From: Przewalskia tangutica
Lineage: Eukaryota; Streptophyta; Magnoliopsida; Solanales; Solanaceae
Direction: 5' to 3'
DNA length: 64,000 nucleotides
NCBI GenBank assembly: GCA_029844215.1
Contig: CM056726.1
Span: forward strand, 34,093,001 to 34,157,000
A program made the translations under genes and the position numbers. Shown piece after piece: positions 32,216 to 44,700 of the stretch. Position 1 is the stretch's first letter, and the number at the start of each line of letters is the position of its first letter. Below the pieces are notes generated by a model. It worked only from the letters and a program-made list of their open reading frames with translations. It was not told the DNA's origin and did no database searches.

Positions 32216-34899
32216 TGTCATGACCCGACTCGATGGGCCGTGAACATGGCGTCCTAAGGACGCCATTATACTATTCTGTCACGTAATCAGACTGACACTA
32301 AGGACAATATAAAATTCGGCAGCATAACACTGCAATAATAACACATGTCAAAATAGGCAAGCCGACAAGGCTGCCTCTACACATGAATAATCTTGTCTCC
32401 CGAAGAGTCACATCTAATAAAATATACAAGGGACGCAAGCCGACAAAGCTGTCACTATATACGGAAACATCCCAAAATTAAATACAATAGCACAGCTGAA
32501 CAAAACATATCTACAATCCTCAAATAACCAACCCACACATATACAACCCACAACTATCTACAGACCTCTATGAGAAGGATAACGACATATGACGGGACAG
32601 GGCCCCGTCGTGCCCTTAAATATACATAAGTAAAAAAAAATAGGGTTCTGTACCAAAATGACAAGCTCTGAATCAAAGGAGCTCTCCAAATAGTTGAATA
32701 GGAGTCCTAGACTGGGGGATCACCAAACTGAGCACATGTACCTGCGGGCATGAAGGCAGCCCCCCGAGGAAAGGGGGTCAGTACGAAATAATGTACTGAG
32801 TATGTAAAACATGTAGTACTGTAAGAAGATCATAAATGTGCCATGTAAAATAGAGAGTCATATCAGTAATCATGAATGCTTAACCATATAAAGAAATAAA
32901 TTGCCCGACCTCTGATGAGGGACGCGGTGAAATATACTATCCTAGGTATATGTACCCGCATCATGTGTACATAAACTGTCCGGCCCTCCAGTGAGGGACT
33001 CGGTGAACATATAAGGTATACTGCCAGGCCCATTATGGGACGCGGTAAAATCATATAAGAAATATGCGCGCGTATCTTCCCGGCCCGGGACGCGGTGAAG
33101 TATCATATCTACATAAACTGCCCGATCCTCTAGTGAGGGGCGCCGTGAAGTAAAATAGTAGCACTTTGCATGAGTAGATATCATGAGCAACCATATGCTA
33201 TTTAAACCATCATTTGACTCTCAATCAAATCATTAAAAGGAACTTTTTACTAGAAAATCAAAGACACTTCTCATAACTCATATTACTAGGGATTAGACTA
33301 TATAGAAATCATGTATATCCGTCGTACGTTCACTTTGTATAAATCATGCCAAAAGAAAAAAAGAATAGTTTCACATACATTTTAATTGAACTAGCCAACT
33401 CAATATTAGAATACGTCTCGTCTAGTACTTCAACCTATAATAATGGTAATACGTTCGTCAATTCTATGATTACTAGCATACTTTATATCGAATGACGACT
33501 TCCTATTCTATAAAAATTTGGGCAGCACTTCCCCTATTTATATGTAAATTCATAACTTCCAAACAAAGCTAACAATACCAATAAGAAGATACAACTTCAA
33601 GATATAATCAATATAATCTCAAACACTCCATAAAACAGTTTATAATCCAACAACACCGAGAGTGCACTGTAACACCTTCTTATGTTTTAATTCCTTTAAG
33701 ACACTTAGTAGTATTTACCATATCGCATATATAAGTTCATAACTTATATTTTCATCATTATATCTCTACCAAAACAGCCCTAAAAATGTGACACAACATG
33801 TCCAATAATTCCTTACAAGTCTCGGCCAACACCACAATACCAAACTCTTTTCATAATTCCTTAAAATCCAATGGAAGTCTTAAAATCTAATTCACATCCC
33901 AACAATTCCATAAGAACAACTACAACATTAAATATCAAGATTTTCTCTCAACTTTTAACATGCAATTAGCGACGATAATAGCAATAACACAATCGAATTT
34001 AATATATATAAAAACAGTCCTAAAATCGGCTAGAACATCCACAAATCGCATGCATTGTCTTAAGTTCCAAGTTCTCTTTATCAAGGGTTTATCCTTTAAC
34101 TACAACATCATTTAACCTTCCAAATACTCAATGAAAAGACGAATTTTTACCTCAAAATGAAGCTCAAAACAGTCCCAATTTTTGGCCACTTTACCATTGA
34201 TTTGCACCAATTTTTCTCACTTTATCAACTCCAAAATGACATGCATGAATCCTACAATGTTAATCCATCATTCCTTATGTTTTTCTTCCTTAAACTTCAA
34301 CTTAAAATCTAGAAATTCTTGCTCCTAAATTCAGCCAGCAGTGGCGACGATTTACCCACTGTTTTGTGGAGTTTTTGGCCTAGAACTTGTAGAGGAACTT
34401 TAACCTTGGAAAAGAGGAGGTTAAAATCTTCAATTTTTGTGTGAGAAAGAGGGGATCGGCTAGAGAGGAGGAGAGAAGAGAGGGAGTGTGTTTGAAAAAT
34501 GAAATGTGTGAATATAGAAGATGAATGGTTAATATGTTTTTAAGCCCAAATCTAAAAAATTCTTATTACACTTTGGTCCCTAATTGTATAATTAACTTAA
34601 TCCCTCAAGTAATAATTAAATCTTAATTCCCACTTTCTTTAATTTCCGAGAATTTCATAAGGTCTCGTATTATCAATGTCATAAGTCTCATAATACGACA
34701 CTAGTCCATTACGGGAATATACAATTTTCATAATAAGTTCCAACATCACACTCGTTGTAACCAAAAATATTCCGGAATCACATCCTCTTGTATACTAATT
34801 TCTGTATTAACATATGTAAGTGTACTTTATATCCAATATTCGAATCTTACTTCCTTAATGACATTCTTAATTATCGTCTTAAACTTACGAGGTGTGACA
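32216..34899 (-). repeat. 5' LTR of element A (2.68 kb)
   Basis: tgtcatgacc ... gaggtgtgaca. It is the full-length partner of the deleted LTR at 1832-2831. It contains the minisatellite at 32897-33150 and, at about 33500-33535, a short relative of the gggcagcactt block seen in C, D and F. The stretch 33540-34600 is A+T-rich LTR sequence without a gene. Confidence 0.9.
32897..33150. repeat. Degenerate minisatellite in the 5' LTR of A
   Basis: Four to five irregular units share gcccg-cctc-gtgagggacgc-ggtgaa, separated by variable A+T-rich spacers. The array is absent from the deleted 3' LTR. Confidence 0.75.
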
Positions 34900-34904
34900 A
34901 TATT
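34900..34904. repeat. Right target-site duplication of element A (atatt)
   Basis: Matches 1827-1831 exactly. Confidence 0.85.
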
Positions 34905-35345
34905 AGCCAGGTAAGAGTATTCCACTTCGTGACTCCTTAATAACTTTTGAGTCCTAAGGTAGGAAATAAGCCGACTCGAGGGTGTCCCAATTTTACCCCC
35001 TATAAAAACTTCTGGTTCCACAGAAAATAATAATTTTACAAACTTTTGCCGACAATCCAATGTGGCATAACATGCTGACAGCCAATTCATACCCAAAATA
35101 ATGTCAAAGTCTACTATGTCAAGTAATACTAAGTTTGTTATTGTTCCTCTATCATTTACCTCTAACGAGAAATTTATAAATACTCGAAAGTCCCAAACCG
35201 AGGCCCCCACTGGTGTCATGACCTCAAAGGGTTCATTTAAACAAGAAGGTTTTACATAAATATTCTTAGCAAAATTAATTGACACGTACGAAAATGTAGA
35301 ACCGGGTCATATAATACAAGTGCAGAAATACTTGAGACCAACAAA
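34905..35345 (-). pseudogene. Element E aspartic protease
   Basis: Minus strand. FDIILGMNWLSACYATLDC and INFSLEVNDRGTITNLVLLD parallel element B (FDVILGMDWLSACYAMLDC). The active-site region upstream of about 35285 is frameshifted, and a DP pair is the only clear trace of DPGST. The frame runs into the A insertion at SYLANI and resumes at 1831. Confidence 0.85.
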
Positions 35346-35399
35346 ATACATGTGACCACAGCATTAGATGTCTCCACCTCATTCCTATGGGGCAAAGCA

Positions 35400-36740
35400 T
35401 AGAGCCATTTAGGATTGTTGGACAGTTGACCTCCCTAACTCTGTCATGAATGGTTGCCCTGATTTTCCTTGTGGGTAGTTATGGTTGTTTCTGACTTCCC
35501 ATGAAAAACCTGGGTTTGGATTCTCTTCTTGCATCTTTGATTTAGTGTGATGGTTCCCCACAGTTATAACAACCTTTATGTGAGGACCTGCATTCCCCAA
35601 AATATTTCTTTTGACAGACCTTACAAACTGATTTGTCACCTTCCGCGTTAGGGTTAGTGGCCTTGACATTGCTACCTTAATGATTGAGCCCTTTATGTCC
35701 TTGGGGCCTGCGATGAGACTGGTCTACTAATTGGCTCAGCTTTGAAGAACCCCTACTACCTTCTTACCTCTAGTTTGATTCTGATTAAAGGATCCCGACG
35801 ATAGAAACCTCTTCTATGAATACTCTTTTTTTGCTTTAGCACAACTTTCTACACTCTGTCATGTCGATGATCTGAAGGTAAGTCCGATCATTGACTAATG
35901 CCACTACCTTCTCTGCCAAGTTCGAATTCAAACCCTCGATAAATCTTTTGACTTCTCTTTCTCCGTAGGAATAATGTGTGTGTTGTATGCCGACAATCGC
36001 ATGAACTGGGTATCGTATTCTTGCACACTGCGATCTCCTTGTTTTAACTGTTCAAACTCACTTCTGAGCGCATCTTTCCGGGTATTAGGCATGTACTTTT
36101 CAATGAATGTGGCTCTGAACTCCCCCCACGTCATCAACGGTGACATCGGGAAATGATTTCTTCTAAAATTTCTCCACCACACCCTCGTGTCATCCACTAA
36201 ATGTGCGCCCACCAAATTGATGTCATGCATCTCTACATATCCCAGGGTAAATAGTCGGTATTCTACCTCATCGAAAAATACTATTGGGTCGGACTTGGAG
36301 TCCTTCCCCGTGAAGATATGTTCCTTTCTCCTCATAAAATTCACTCATAGTTTATCCGATACTGATTGAGCTTTCACATTTATGGGCAGTGGTGCAGTGA
36401 CAACTGGTTCCTGGGCCGGCGGTTTCTGGGTTGGGGTCATGATTGAGACACTAGGTGTAGGCTGAACACGGTGTGGGGCTACAACTGTCATCAGCTCTAT
36501 GAGTCTATCTAACTTTTGTCTCATCATTTCCTGGGCCGCTTGACTCTCATTTTCTTCAACATTTTCCATGATATCTTGAGACAATACTCTTTCAATATGA
36601 GGTATAGGAGCTTCATGGTGAACCTCTTCTTGAACCCTTGGTTCATGTACCGAAACTCTTGGGGGTTGTCATTGTCCCCTCGCTCTTCCCCGGATAGTTC
36701 TTATCGGCCTCCGCAACACCAGTACTTATGAATCTACCAT
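35400..36740 (-). pseudogene. Element E gag
   Basis: The start ATG at 36738-36740 (MVDS, then TAG) corresponds to MVNSQ in B. Positions 36345-36584 give the N-terminal linker (ENESQAAQEMMRQKLDRLIE). Positions 35928-36344 give the capsid domain (DPIVFFDEVEYRLFTLGYVE, WWRNFRRNHFPMSPLMTWGE, FEQLKQGDRSVQEYDTQFMR), better preserved than in B. Zinc knuckles are at about 35545-35645 (CKVCQKKYFGEC and CYNCGEPSH), in different frames. Several stops. Confidence 0.88.
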
Positions 36741-37130
36741 TTTCTGTATAGACAAGCGCGCCCATATTTTAGAATACAAGACATCTATTTTAACTCCCCA
36801 AAATTTTCTTATACTTCATAAGCATGCAACACCACAAGAAAACAAATAATGATTTATTTCATTCTTGCATTCATAACACTTCATTCCATGGTAACATAAC
36901 ATTATATTAATTCTTATCAGATAATTCTCCGTCACCCATTGTAGATCTCCAACTCAAACTTACATTTACTATAATGCGTGTTAAAGGGCTTAACCGTGTG
37001 ACTCGCCTATTCCGCAGATTGGCATTCAACTCTTTGTGAACCTTGTTCCTTGCATCCCTTTCCTATCATCCATTGTTTCCTTCATCTTCCAGACTTTCTT
37101 CACTTGACGTAGAACTTTGATCAAGGAGCC
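36741..37130 (-). other. Element E leader between gag and the leader ORF
   Basis: Similar to 14560-14937 of B; no further ORF or motif is seen. Confidence 0.6.
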
Positions 37131-37490
37131 TTCTTTACTATCTCCATATAGAATCTTTACTCTTCTAAACGAGGAGTGCAAATCTGTCGGGATGGAGTTG
37201 ACTATTATATGTAGTATGACTCCAATCGGATAGTCGAAAAGGTCAGGTCAAATAGATGCCTCTTATGTCTAGCCCTGAGCAAATTCGTACAACGTGCGAT
37301 TCTGTCATCCATAAAAACCTCCCGAGCGCTAGGTTCAAGCAACTTTATATCACTTCGTCCCTTTCACTCTATACATGCAAAAACTCTCTCCTGGACCCAT
37401 CATACGGTCCATAAACTCCTTCTGAGCTCGCATTATCCTTTTCATTTCTATGAGCGTTTCCCTCTTGGTTGGAACTCATATTGTAACCAT
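37130..37490 (-). pseudogene. Leader ORF of element E, degenerate counterpart of 14223-14555
   Basis: The start ATG is at 37488-37490 in the same context (gtagat-ATGG) as in B. Codon 5 is TGA where B has AGG; further on PTKRETLIE, MRAQKEFM and, after a break, YPIGVILHIIVNSIP and LHSSFRRVKILYGDS align with B. Stops and frameshifts make it non-coding now. Confidence 0.55.
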
Positions 37491-37725
37491 ATCTACAAAA
37501 ATAATTGTTAGTTAATTTATCGTTGCACAATCCCCTTTCATAATCTTTTGAAGGAGGTAGTACGAGAACCAAGTCTTTGAAAAGACTCAAGAGTATGAAG
37601 GAAGCGAAATTGTTTAGGATGTTATCCCGTTTACTTATTACTAAGGTGGCACACACACCGTCGCAATAAGTAACCGTTCAAACACCCAACTCAAAGAAAT
37701 TTCCTAGAATCTCCTAACCTGGCTT

Positions 37726-37738
37726 GGATCTGATACCA
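37726..37738 (-). other. Primer binding site of element E
   Basis: On the element strand TTGGTATCAGATCC, two to three bases from the LTR; one change from the usual TGGTATCAGAGC. Confidence 0.8.
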
Positions 37739-37741
37739 ACT

Positions 37742-39836
37742 TGTCAAGCCCTGACTTATCTCAAGTCTTCTCTTAGGGCGTGATGACACCTGGGCAACTA
37801 TCCATTCCCATGTGAACTATTAAAATCTTCTCTTTCTAAATTAAGCGTGTATCTAAGTGTGAAAATAATATAATCATGTTAGCTCCATCTTTGTATTTAT
37901 TTAATGAAACGCGAGCCCATACTCGTACAACCACAATTTCTATCTAAACTCAATGGGAGTTTCAAAACATAGAATGAGAAATTCGAAACTAAAAGAAAAC
38001 AATCTCATGTGGGGCATTTTCCGAGATAACAAAACTTAGTCCCTCGGACATACTCATTCAAGGATGACATTCACCAAATCCAAAGCAATGGATTGGTAGA
38101 ACAATGAGGTTACGGGACGATCGTTGGCCTTGTTGCGGAGCATTCCCTTTGTCAGGCTTTCTTGAAACATGTTAGATAAAAAGAGTCAGCCCTACCATCT
38201 GGGGCTGAGTGAGAACCTCGCCTTACAATTCAAAGTAACCTCGTAATGTTCTAAGTATAACATACTATAGACATAATAAACACGTTATGAAACCACATTA
38301 CATCACTTTCAATGTACAAGTCAATAATAATTATTCACACATAAAATCTCCTCCCAAGTCACCCTAGGAAAATACTTAGTTTAACCAGTACACCTTCACG
38401 AAAGAAATTGCGGGATGCGCAACCCGATCTCATATATTATATTATATATTTGTTGTGATACGCGCAACTCAATCCAATATTTTATATATATGTTGCGGAA
38501 TGCACCCGATTTAATAATTTATATATATATTTATTGCGGTATGCACAATCCGTTCTAATATTTTATATATATATATATTGGAAACGTACAACCTGATCCA
38601 ATATTTTATATATATTTATTTATTGCGGAACGTGCAATCCGATCTAATATATTTTTGTGTATATATGTTGCCTGAGTGATACTAATACCACTTATGAATC
38701 TATCAGGGTGACGTAAGATCAATGTACCTCATATTAACCTTACCGGAAAGAAGCTTTCAATGTCAACAACGATCCAAAAGATTCAAATAAAAATTCTTTC
38801 TTTCAACCTTTGGCCTTTCTCGCTTGTAAGAGTTATAACTCTCAAAGCATAACCCCAAAAAGGTGTTTCTTGCGCCGAATCGAAAGTAATAAGGGGACCT
38901 ATCACTATATCAAGTTTTCTCTGAAAATACTTAGTGTAACTAGTACAAATTCATGAAAGAAACAACCCTATGAAAAATTGTCTGGCCAGACTTTTGAAAA
39001 AAAAATACAATCTTAAAATAGTCAAAACGTTTTATCCGTAAGTCGGATCGATCTATTTAAGGTCTCAAGCTGTCAAGAACATGGAAAATAGAACTTTTAT
39101 TTAGCACGAACTTTCAGATTCATTAATTGATTTGTACAATTTTTTGTTATACATTCTGCCCCTCCGGATTTCAATCAATCCGAGGAAGAAACCTTAAATA
39201 ACGAGAACTCTCAAACCGTATATCAATTTTGGCCCCGTTTGGGCTCAATCTGACCGTGAAAGAGAGATTTACAATACTGTAAAATTGCGTCTCATTCTAA
39301 CAAGGATAACTCAACAAAAACAATCCGCAATCACAATGACTCAAACTTATTACAAGATAATACTATATCAATAACTCATCACAAGTTATACTACACCCTT
39401 TTTTTCTTTTTTTCATGATTTCTCTTCCAACATCCATATTTGCATTGCAACTCAAACTCAAAGGATTTTACTAAGAATTTGTGAGTGAGATAACTCACCT
39501 TTATTCCTTCACAATTTTTATCACACTACCAATATTCTCCTTCTTGTACACTTGATCTTTTCCCAACCTTGCTCTTGGAAAACAAAAAAAAAGACAAAAA
39601 CTTCAGAAAAAAGGAAAAATTTCGGCCAAGAAGTTGAGGGGAGAGAAGATGTTTTCCTTGGAAGTTTTTGGCTTTTGAAGATATAGTGAAAAGTTGAGTG
39701 TTTGAGTCTTACAAAACCCCTAAGTAAGGAAGACTTAGGGATATCCAGGTCTAGTAGAAGTCTAAGTTAGATATAGCTCTTCTAGTTCAAATAAGAGAGT
39801 GTTTTTAAATATATTCTTTTTGTCCGGGACTTTACA
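37742..39836 (-). repeat. 5' LTR of element E (2.1 kb)
   Basis: tgtcaagccc ... gggactttaca on plus (TGTAAAGTCC ... GGGCTTGACA on the element strand). It shares the block ctaccatctggggctgagtg near 38190 with the LTR of B. A degenerate minisatellite is at 38405-38660. No gene. Confidence 0.85.
38405..38660. repeat. Degenerate minisatellite in the LTR of E, about 55-bp units
   Basis: Five units of ttgcggaatgcgcaa-cccgat followed by TA-rich sequence. On the element strand the core is atcgggttgc...gcaa, the same core as the 65-bp unit of B. Confidence 0.8.
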
Positions 39837-40841
39837 GATAGGGTATCATAGAAGATCATATTCATTTATTCAAAAAACATACTTTTCTAAAAAATCTCTA
39901 TGATATAATCATTTTATATACACATAATGAAATGAATTCATGAAGGACTGCTTTAATCCTTCAATGGGACGCCTCAGTCTTTCATGATACCATCATTATA
40001 TATTACAATATACTGAGATGGTACCATGAAAAACTGCTTCAGTCCTTCAATGAGACACTCTCTTAGTCCTCCGTGATACCATCATGGTATATAAATATAT
40101 TGAGATGGTATCATGAAAGACTGTTTTAGTCCTTCTCTTAGTCATTCATGATACGATCATGATATATAAATATAATGTGATGATATCATGGACGAAGAGA
40201 TTTGGGCGAGAAGGTACTCGGGTAAATATTTTCGGTCAACTGATGTAGAAGCGAAATTACTTTAAAAGGGGCATGGAGGGATAAATATTTTACATTTTAA
40301 GGATATTTTGTATTGTTTTTCCAAAATTTTAATATACTTGACCATAAATGTCCCTATAGTCAAATCTGAGCGCTAAACTTCCCATACAACAATGAACAAA
40401 CACAATGCAATTTAATATTCATGTATCGTCTATCACAAGTCAAGCGGACTAGGAGTTTGAAAATATGATCGAGTCATGTCATAATACCAAAGTATTTTAG
40501 TTTAATTTATGCATAGCTTATATAAATAATGGAGTAATTATTTGAAAAAAAGGTAATAATAATTTATCATATTAGTAGTATTATTTTTGTTTTGTCAGTT
40601 TCTTACTCCCTCGTTTACTCATTTCAAATTATTTTTAAATTTATTAAAATTGTACATTAATTAATATGAATATTATGATAAAATATGCATTATATTTATT
40701 ATTTTTTAAGGGGCGCGTAAAAAAATGAATAAAGGGAATAATAAATTTGCATAAAGAAATCAAAATATAAAAAAAGGGAAGAACTCAAATCGACTACAGT
40801 ACCAAAATTAATTTATATATCAGAGATGTACACCCAGCTAA
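39837..40841. other. A+T-rich spacer with alternating inverted modules
   Basis: Outside all LTR elements. At 39940-40190 the word agtctttcatgataccatca and its inverse gatggtatcatgaaagactg alternate about three times with ttcagtccttcaatgagac words between, so the region can fold into several hairpins. 40200-40841 is unremarkable A+T-rich DNA ending with the TAA TSD of the MITE (40839-40841). No gene. Confidence 0.6.
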
Positions 40842-41151
40842 GGGCCCGTTTGATACATCTTATTAAAAAGAGTTTTTAGAAGTAGTAGAGTTTTTCAATT
40901 AGAGTGTTTTATCAAAAAGTGATTAGGTGTTTAGTTGTCAATAAAAAAAGTGTTTTGTATAAAAGACAAAAAAATTATAAGCCAAAATTACCTCTACTCA
41001 AGAAGCCCAAATTGGGATTCTTCCAAAGGTGTTTTTGAAACCCAAAAGCACTTTTAGATTTGTTAACCAAACACTCCGATTAAAGGCCAAAAGTGATTTT
41101 GGTTTTCCAAAAGCACTTCTGGCCTTTGGAAAAGCCCAACCAAACGAGCAC
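40842..41151. mobile_element. Tourist-like MITE (310 bp, PIF/Harbinger type)
   Basis: Ends GGGCCCGTTTG and CAAACGAGCAC, imperfect inverted repeats, flanked by TAA on both sides (40839-40841 and 41152-41154), the TSD typical of PIF/Harbinger. It is non-coding, with further inverted similarity inside (agtgcttttgg words). It lies about 215 bp upstream of the IBR5-like start codon. Confidence 0.75.
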
Positions 41152-41154
41152 TAA

Positions 41155-41367
41155 CTGTATACAACCTAGTACTTTATCAAACTTTCAAGAATCCCCCAGG
41201 CCATAACCAAAATTAGATATAAAATCACCAAAATTAGCCTAAATTCCCTTCTCCTTCTACCACTTGGATTTCAAGAATCTTTAAATAACCACTGCAAATT
41301 GGATCAAATCTAGGGAAATTAAAGTTTCTTGATTTTTCTGTTGTGGGTTGTTCTTGTTTTTCTGATA
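41155..41367 (+). promoter_or_regulatory. Promoter and 5' UTR region of the broken IBR5-like gene
   Basis: Unique-looking sequence directly before the start codon at 41368, with C/T-rich tracts (cccttctccttctacc near 41247) of the kind common in plant 5' leaders. No clear TATA box was assigned. The MITE lies just upstream. Confidence 0.4.
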
Positions 41368-41401
41368 ATGAGGAAGAGAGAGAGGGAAAACCCATGTGGG
41401 C
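41368..41401 (+). pseudogene. IBR5: IBR5-like dual-specificity phosphatase, first 11 codons of exon 1
   Basis: ATG at 41368 gives MRKRERENPCG, matching the N-terminus of plant IBR5 (MRKRERENPC, a phosphatase in auxin and ABA signalling) as I recall it. The frame is cut after codon 11 by copia LTR H at 41402. The catalytic exons appear on the other side of H at 50114-50176 and 50502-50624. The zinc-finger-like rest of exon 1 and the next roughly 100 residues are missing from the window. Confidence 0.7.
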
Positions 41402-41747
41402 TGAAAGAATTAATCTCTTAATTATTTTTATTGATGAAAAACATATATATACAAGTTACAATAGGAATATCATTTTTCTATTCTACTTCTAAATTTCTAT
41501 TATATATGGAGACTAATCATACAATTATGGTAAGACTACAAGATTAATTAATATACAAGCCTAATATACAAATATATCATATATGCACTATACACGGATG
41601 GGCTGGAGGAAGGACCGAGGCCCAAGTATTCTCGGACACGGACTGCTGGAATTCTGGCCAAAAGCCTTTTGGCTTTATCTTGGCAATTTATTCAATATAC
41701 ATACAATATACATGTATATCATGTGTATATTGTATATATATTTAACA
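41402..41747 (-). repeat. 3' LTR of copia element H (346 bp)
   Basis: tgaaagaattaatc ... tttaaca. It shares catatatatacaagttacaa and acaattatggtaa with the right LTR. On the element strand it starts TGTTAAATATA, preceded by CTGCGGGTG. Confidence 0.8.
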
Positions 41748-41789
41748 CACCCGCAGTCAAAGCGAACAATGTTCGTACGATGAGACTAT

Positions 41790-44700
41790 GACTGGCCAAC
41801 GGGGCGGGGTGGGCGGGTCAGCGGTTGGGGGTGGTCGAGGTCCGACGGCCGGGTAGGAGGGTCGGGGGTTTAGCGGGCCGAGGGTTCGCCGCCCATTCCG
41901 AGCATCTTGATGTCGGGTCGCGGGTCGGGGTATGGAAGGGGTGGGTCATTTTTTTATTTGCCCTTAAATTAAATAAATAACACACACAAACACAACAAGA
42001 TAGTTTAATAAAAATATCCCAAGGCTGTTTTTGTGTCTCTTATATTATTCGACAGAAGTATGATTTTTTTTTTGTAAGACAATTTCAAAATTGCAACTTC
42101 GTGATATTGAAAGTTGTAAATATATAACATAGTAAAATTACAATTAAAAGAATTACATTTTAAGAGACACGTTTTCTAGTTTCTTTATAATTTCTTGCGG
42201 TTCTTCGGTTGGAATTGGTATTTCTTGGTCAAATTGGTCGACGTTTCTTGCACATCCGTCGGATAAAATTTCGTTGTAGTTGTAGTCTTCTTCTTCGTTG
42301 GTCTCCGGTTGATCGCACCTCCTACGCTTCGCACCTATCCAATCTCTGAATAGAACTGCAATCTCTAATGAGTCTCCTGCCAATGAATGTATGTGCTCCC
42401 CTATTTGAAATCTTTCCGCAGAAAACACGCTTTCAAACGTTGTTGATGATGCTTGAATGTTCAACACATCTCGGGCCATTAGATAGTGTTGAAAAATTCT
42501 TCTCATTCTCCCTCTAGTATTTTAGCAAGTCTTCACTTCCCTCTTCATTTTCAATTGATTCGTACGGTACAACACCCTGTAAAACAAATATATCAAACTC
42601 GCTAATTTGGTTAGAAATGGTACCACTAAATATTCTATGTCTGAGGCTTTCAATACTAGCCGCAGCATGTCGTTTTTGAGGTTGTATTGAAGAAGAAGAA
42701 GAAGATGACATGAAAGTCGGTTGGTTGCTAGAACTTTTTTATTAGTAATGAGTATATACTTTTTTACATTCATCTTGTATGCTAGACAACACTTCTTCTC
42801 TAGTTTTTCCAATAGGTGGTGGTCATTCGGATTTTCGGGAGATGGAGGTGGAAGTTTATATATGCAATCATAAATAGTTTCAATAAGTGTTTTACAACCG
42901 TTTATTTTAATAGACAGATTTAATACAACACTAATAATATAAATTGGGAGAATAGGAATAAAAAAATCATTTTTAGAAACATTTTTTAATAGGTGTCTTA
43001 TAAGCTGGTTTTTCCACATATTCACTAAGTAATATAAATATTAGAGCTATATAAAATAACATTGATGAAATAGTAGGATAATAAATACCGGGAAATTCTT
43101 TAATAGCTAGATAAAATTTCTCTAAAAATGTATTTAGTTCTAAAATTGTATCTCAATCGGAATCAATAATCATATCAGTAGGATTTCGATTACGGGTGTT
43201 AAAAAATTGAGTTACATGTCTTCTATACTTATAAGCAACACGTAGTTGGTTGTATAAAGAATTTCATTTGCATACTTCTTCGAGAATTTTTTGTAAGGTA
43301 GTTGGCAATCGTGACAAGTTTTTTTATATTCTTTTATTCTTTGTATTATATTACTTTTTAAAATAAAGTTTATAGCAAATTGTATTTTTTCAAGAATGTC
43401 TTCAAAAAGTGATAGATCATCCTTTACAACTAAGTTATAAATATGGCATGCACATTTTATATGAAAATTATCTGGAAAAGATGGAATTAAAATATTTTTT
43501 AATAATCTAACAGCAGAAACATTAGAAGAAACGTTATCTAATGTAAATAGTCATAATTTTATCAGTTATGCCATAATAATCGCAAACTGAAAAATATTTT
43601 CTGAAATAAAAAGACCAGTGTGCCTACTATCAATATATCTATATGTTAAAATACATTTTTGCATAGAAAATTTATAGTCTATCCAATGACATGTTACAGT
43701 TAAATAATCATGATTGTTAGTACTACGACCTATATCAGACGTAATAGATACTTTGCCAGGAAAATGACATAATGAAAACGTAAATATTGTTAATATTTGT
43801 GTGCAAATTTAAAAATGTCTCTCCTAACAGTTGATCTAGGAAAACTGTTATAAGCAGGATTGTACATTTCTCTTATATAATGAATAAAACCAGGAGATTG
43901 AGGAAATGAAAAAGGCAAGCAACTAATTTTGATAATGCTTCCCTATCTTTTTTTTATCCTATTTAGGGCCTACAACTATCACCGTCATAGGGTCAATTTG
44001 ACCCTGTACCTGGTGCGGGACAGTATGTGAACCTTGTCCCGAATGAGAGGGCATTGACGCACCCTTCTTGTTAGCCTTATATTCATCCCACATAGCTTTG
44101 TGAAAAATGTTCAAATGCGTAGTTAAACCTCTCGTCCCGCTCTAACATTTTCCTACTTTAAATTTATAAATATTTTTACAAATATGGCATCTAGCAATTT
44201 GATTTTCTGCGTCCCTATAAAAAAAACTCATATATCTGATGTTAATTTTCGTTGTGATGTATCTCGTCTCATACTAGGGAGAATAGGAGGCGGTGCAGTT
44301 TGAGGTGCATTAGTGGGCGTGTCATCTAGATTAGTGGGTGTGTCATCTAGATTATCTTCTAAATTAAAGTCTTGTTGAGTTTCAGAAAATAGTTCCTCGT
44401 CTAAATCTAATGGTACTTCAGGAAATAATTCAGTATCAACAAAATCACCATGTCTAGGAGGAATAGGATAACTAGAAGAAGTACGCTTACCCTTGTTACC
44501 CCTACTAGAAGAAGCAATACCCTTACCTTTACTCATAATCATACGTTTAAATCCTTCTATTATAATTATATAAATAAATAATTAAAAATAATAAAATTAA
44601 GTGTGCTAATTAAAGTAAAGAAACAACAATAATTTAATGAAGGAACGAATGTACCCAACACCGACGTAACGTCGACGTGTAATCGAGAGGTTGAAAATTG

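Larger units (their letters stand above)
1832..34899 (-). mobile_element. Element A: Ty3/gypsy (Tekay/Del-type) retrotransposon, interrupted by D, C and B
   Basis: Order on the minus strand: 5' LTR 32216-34899, primer site 32200-32211, leader 32055-32199 continued at about 7896-7952, gag, protease, RT, RNase H and integrase down to 3004, polypurine tract 2832-2845, 3' LTR 1832-2831. The TSD atatt is perfect on both sides. The two LTRs share their termini and long blocks, but the left one lacks about 1.7 kb found in the right one. The leader is split by solo LTR D. All coding parts carry stops or frameshifts, so A is not autonomous today. Confidence 0.9.
1..39836 (-). mobile_element. Element E: Ty3/gypsy (Tekay/Del-type) LTR retrotransposon, outermost host of the nest, 3' end outside window
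   Basis: Pol fragments at 1-1831 and protease, gag, leader, primer site and 5' LTR at 34905-39836 are two halves of one minus-strand element. The reading frame continues across the gap: minus-strand residues ending SYLANI before position 34905 are followed by VNTQKES at 1831, matching the uninterrupted element B (EYAYLANTVDTQKES). The 33-kb block between them is element A with its own nested insertions. E is related to B (same leader, gag and pol order, similar LTR blocks) but clearly diverged. The integrase core, the pol 3' end and the 3' LTR lie left of the window, so its TSD (gatag is expected from 39837-39841) cannot be tested. Confidence 0.88.

Noticed and set aside
37369..37656. 95-codon ORF in the E leader as an additional gene
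   Set aside because: Its frame differs from that of the ORF shared with B; only the other frame shows protein-level similarity.
41790..41900. G+C-rich stretch as a CpG island or promoter
   Set aside because: It matches the other G+C-rich end at 45000-45198 as an inverted terminal region of the hAT element.
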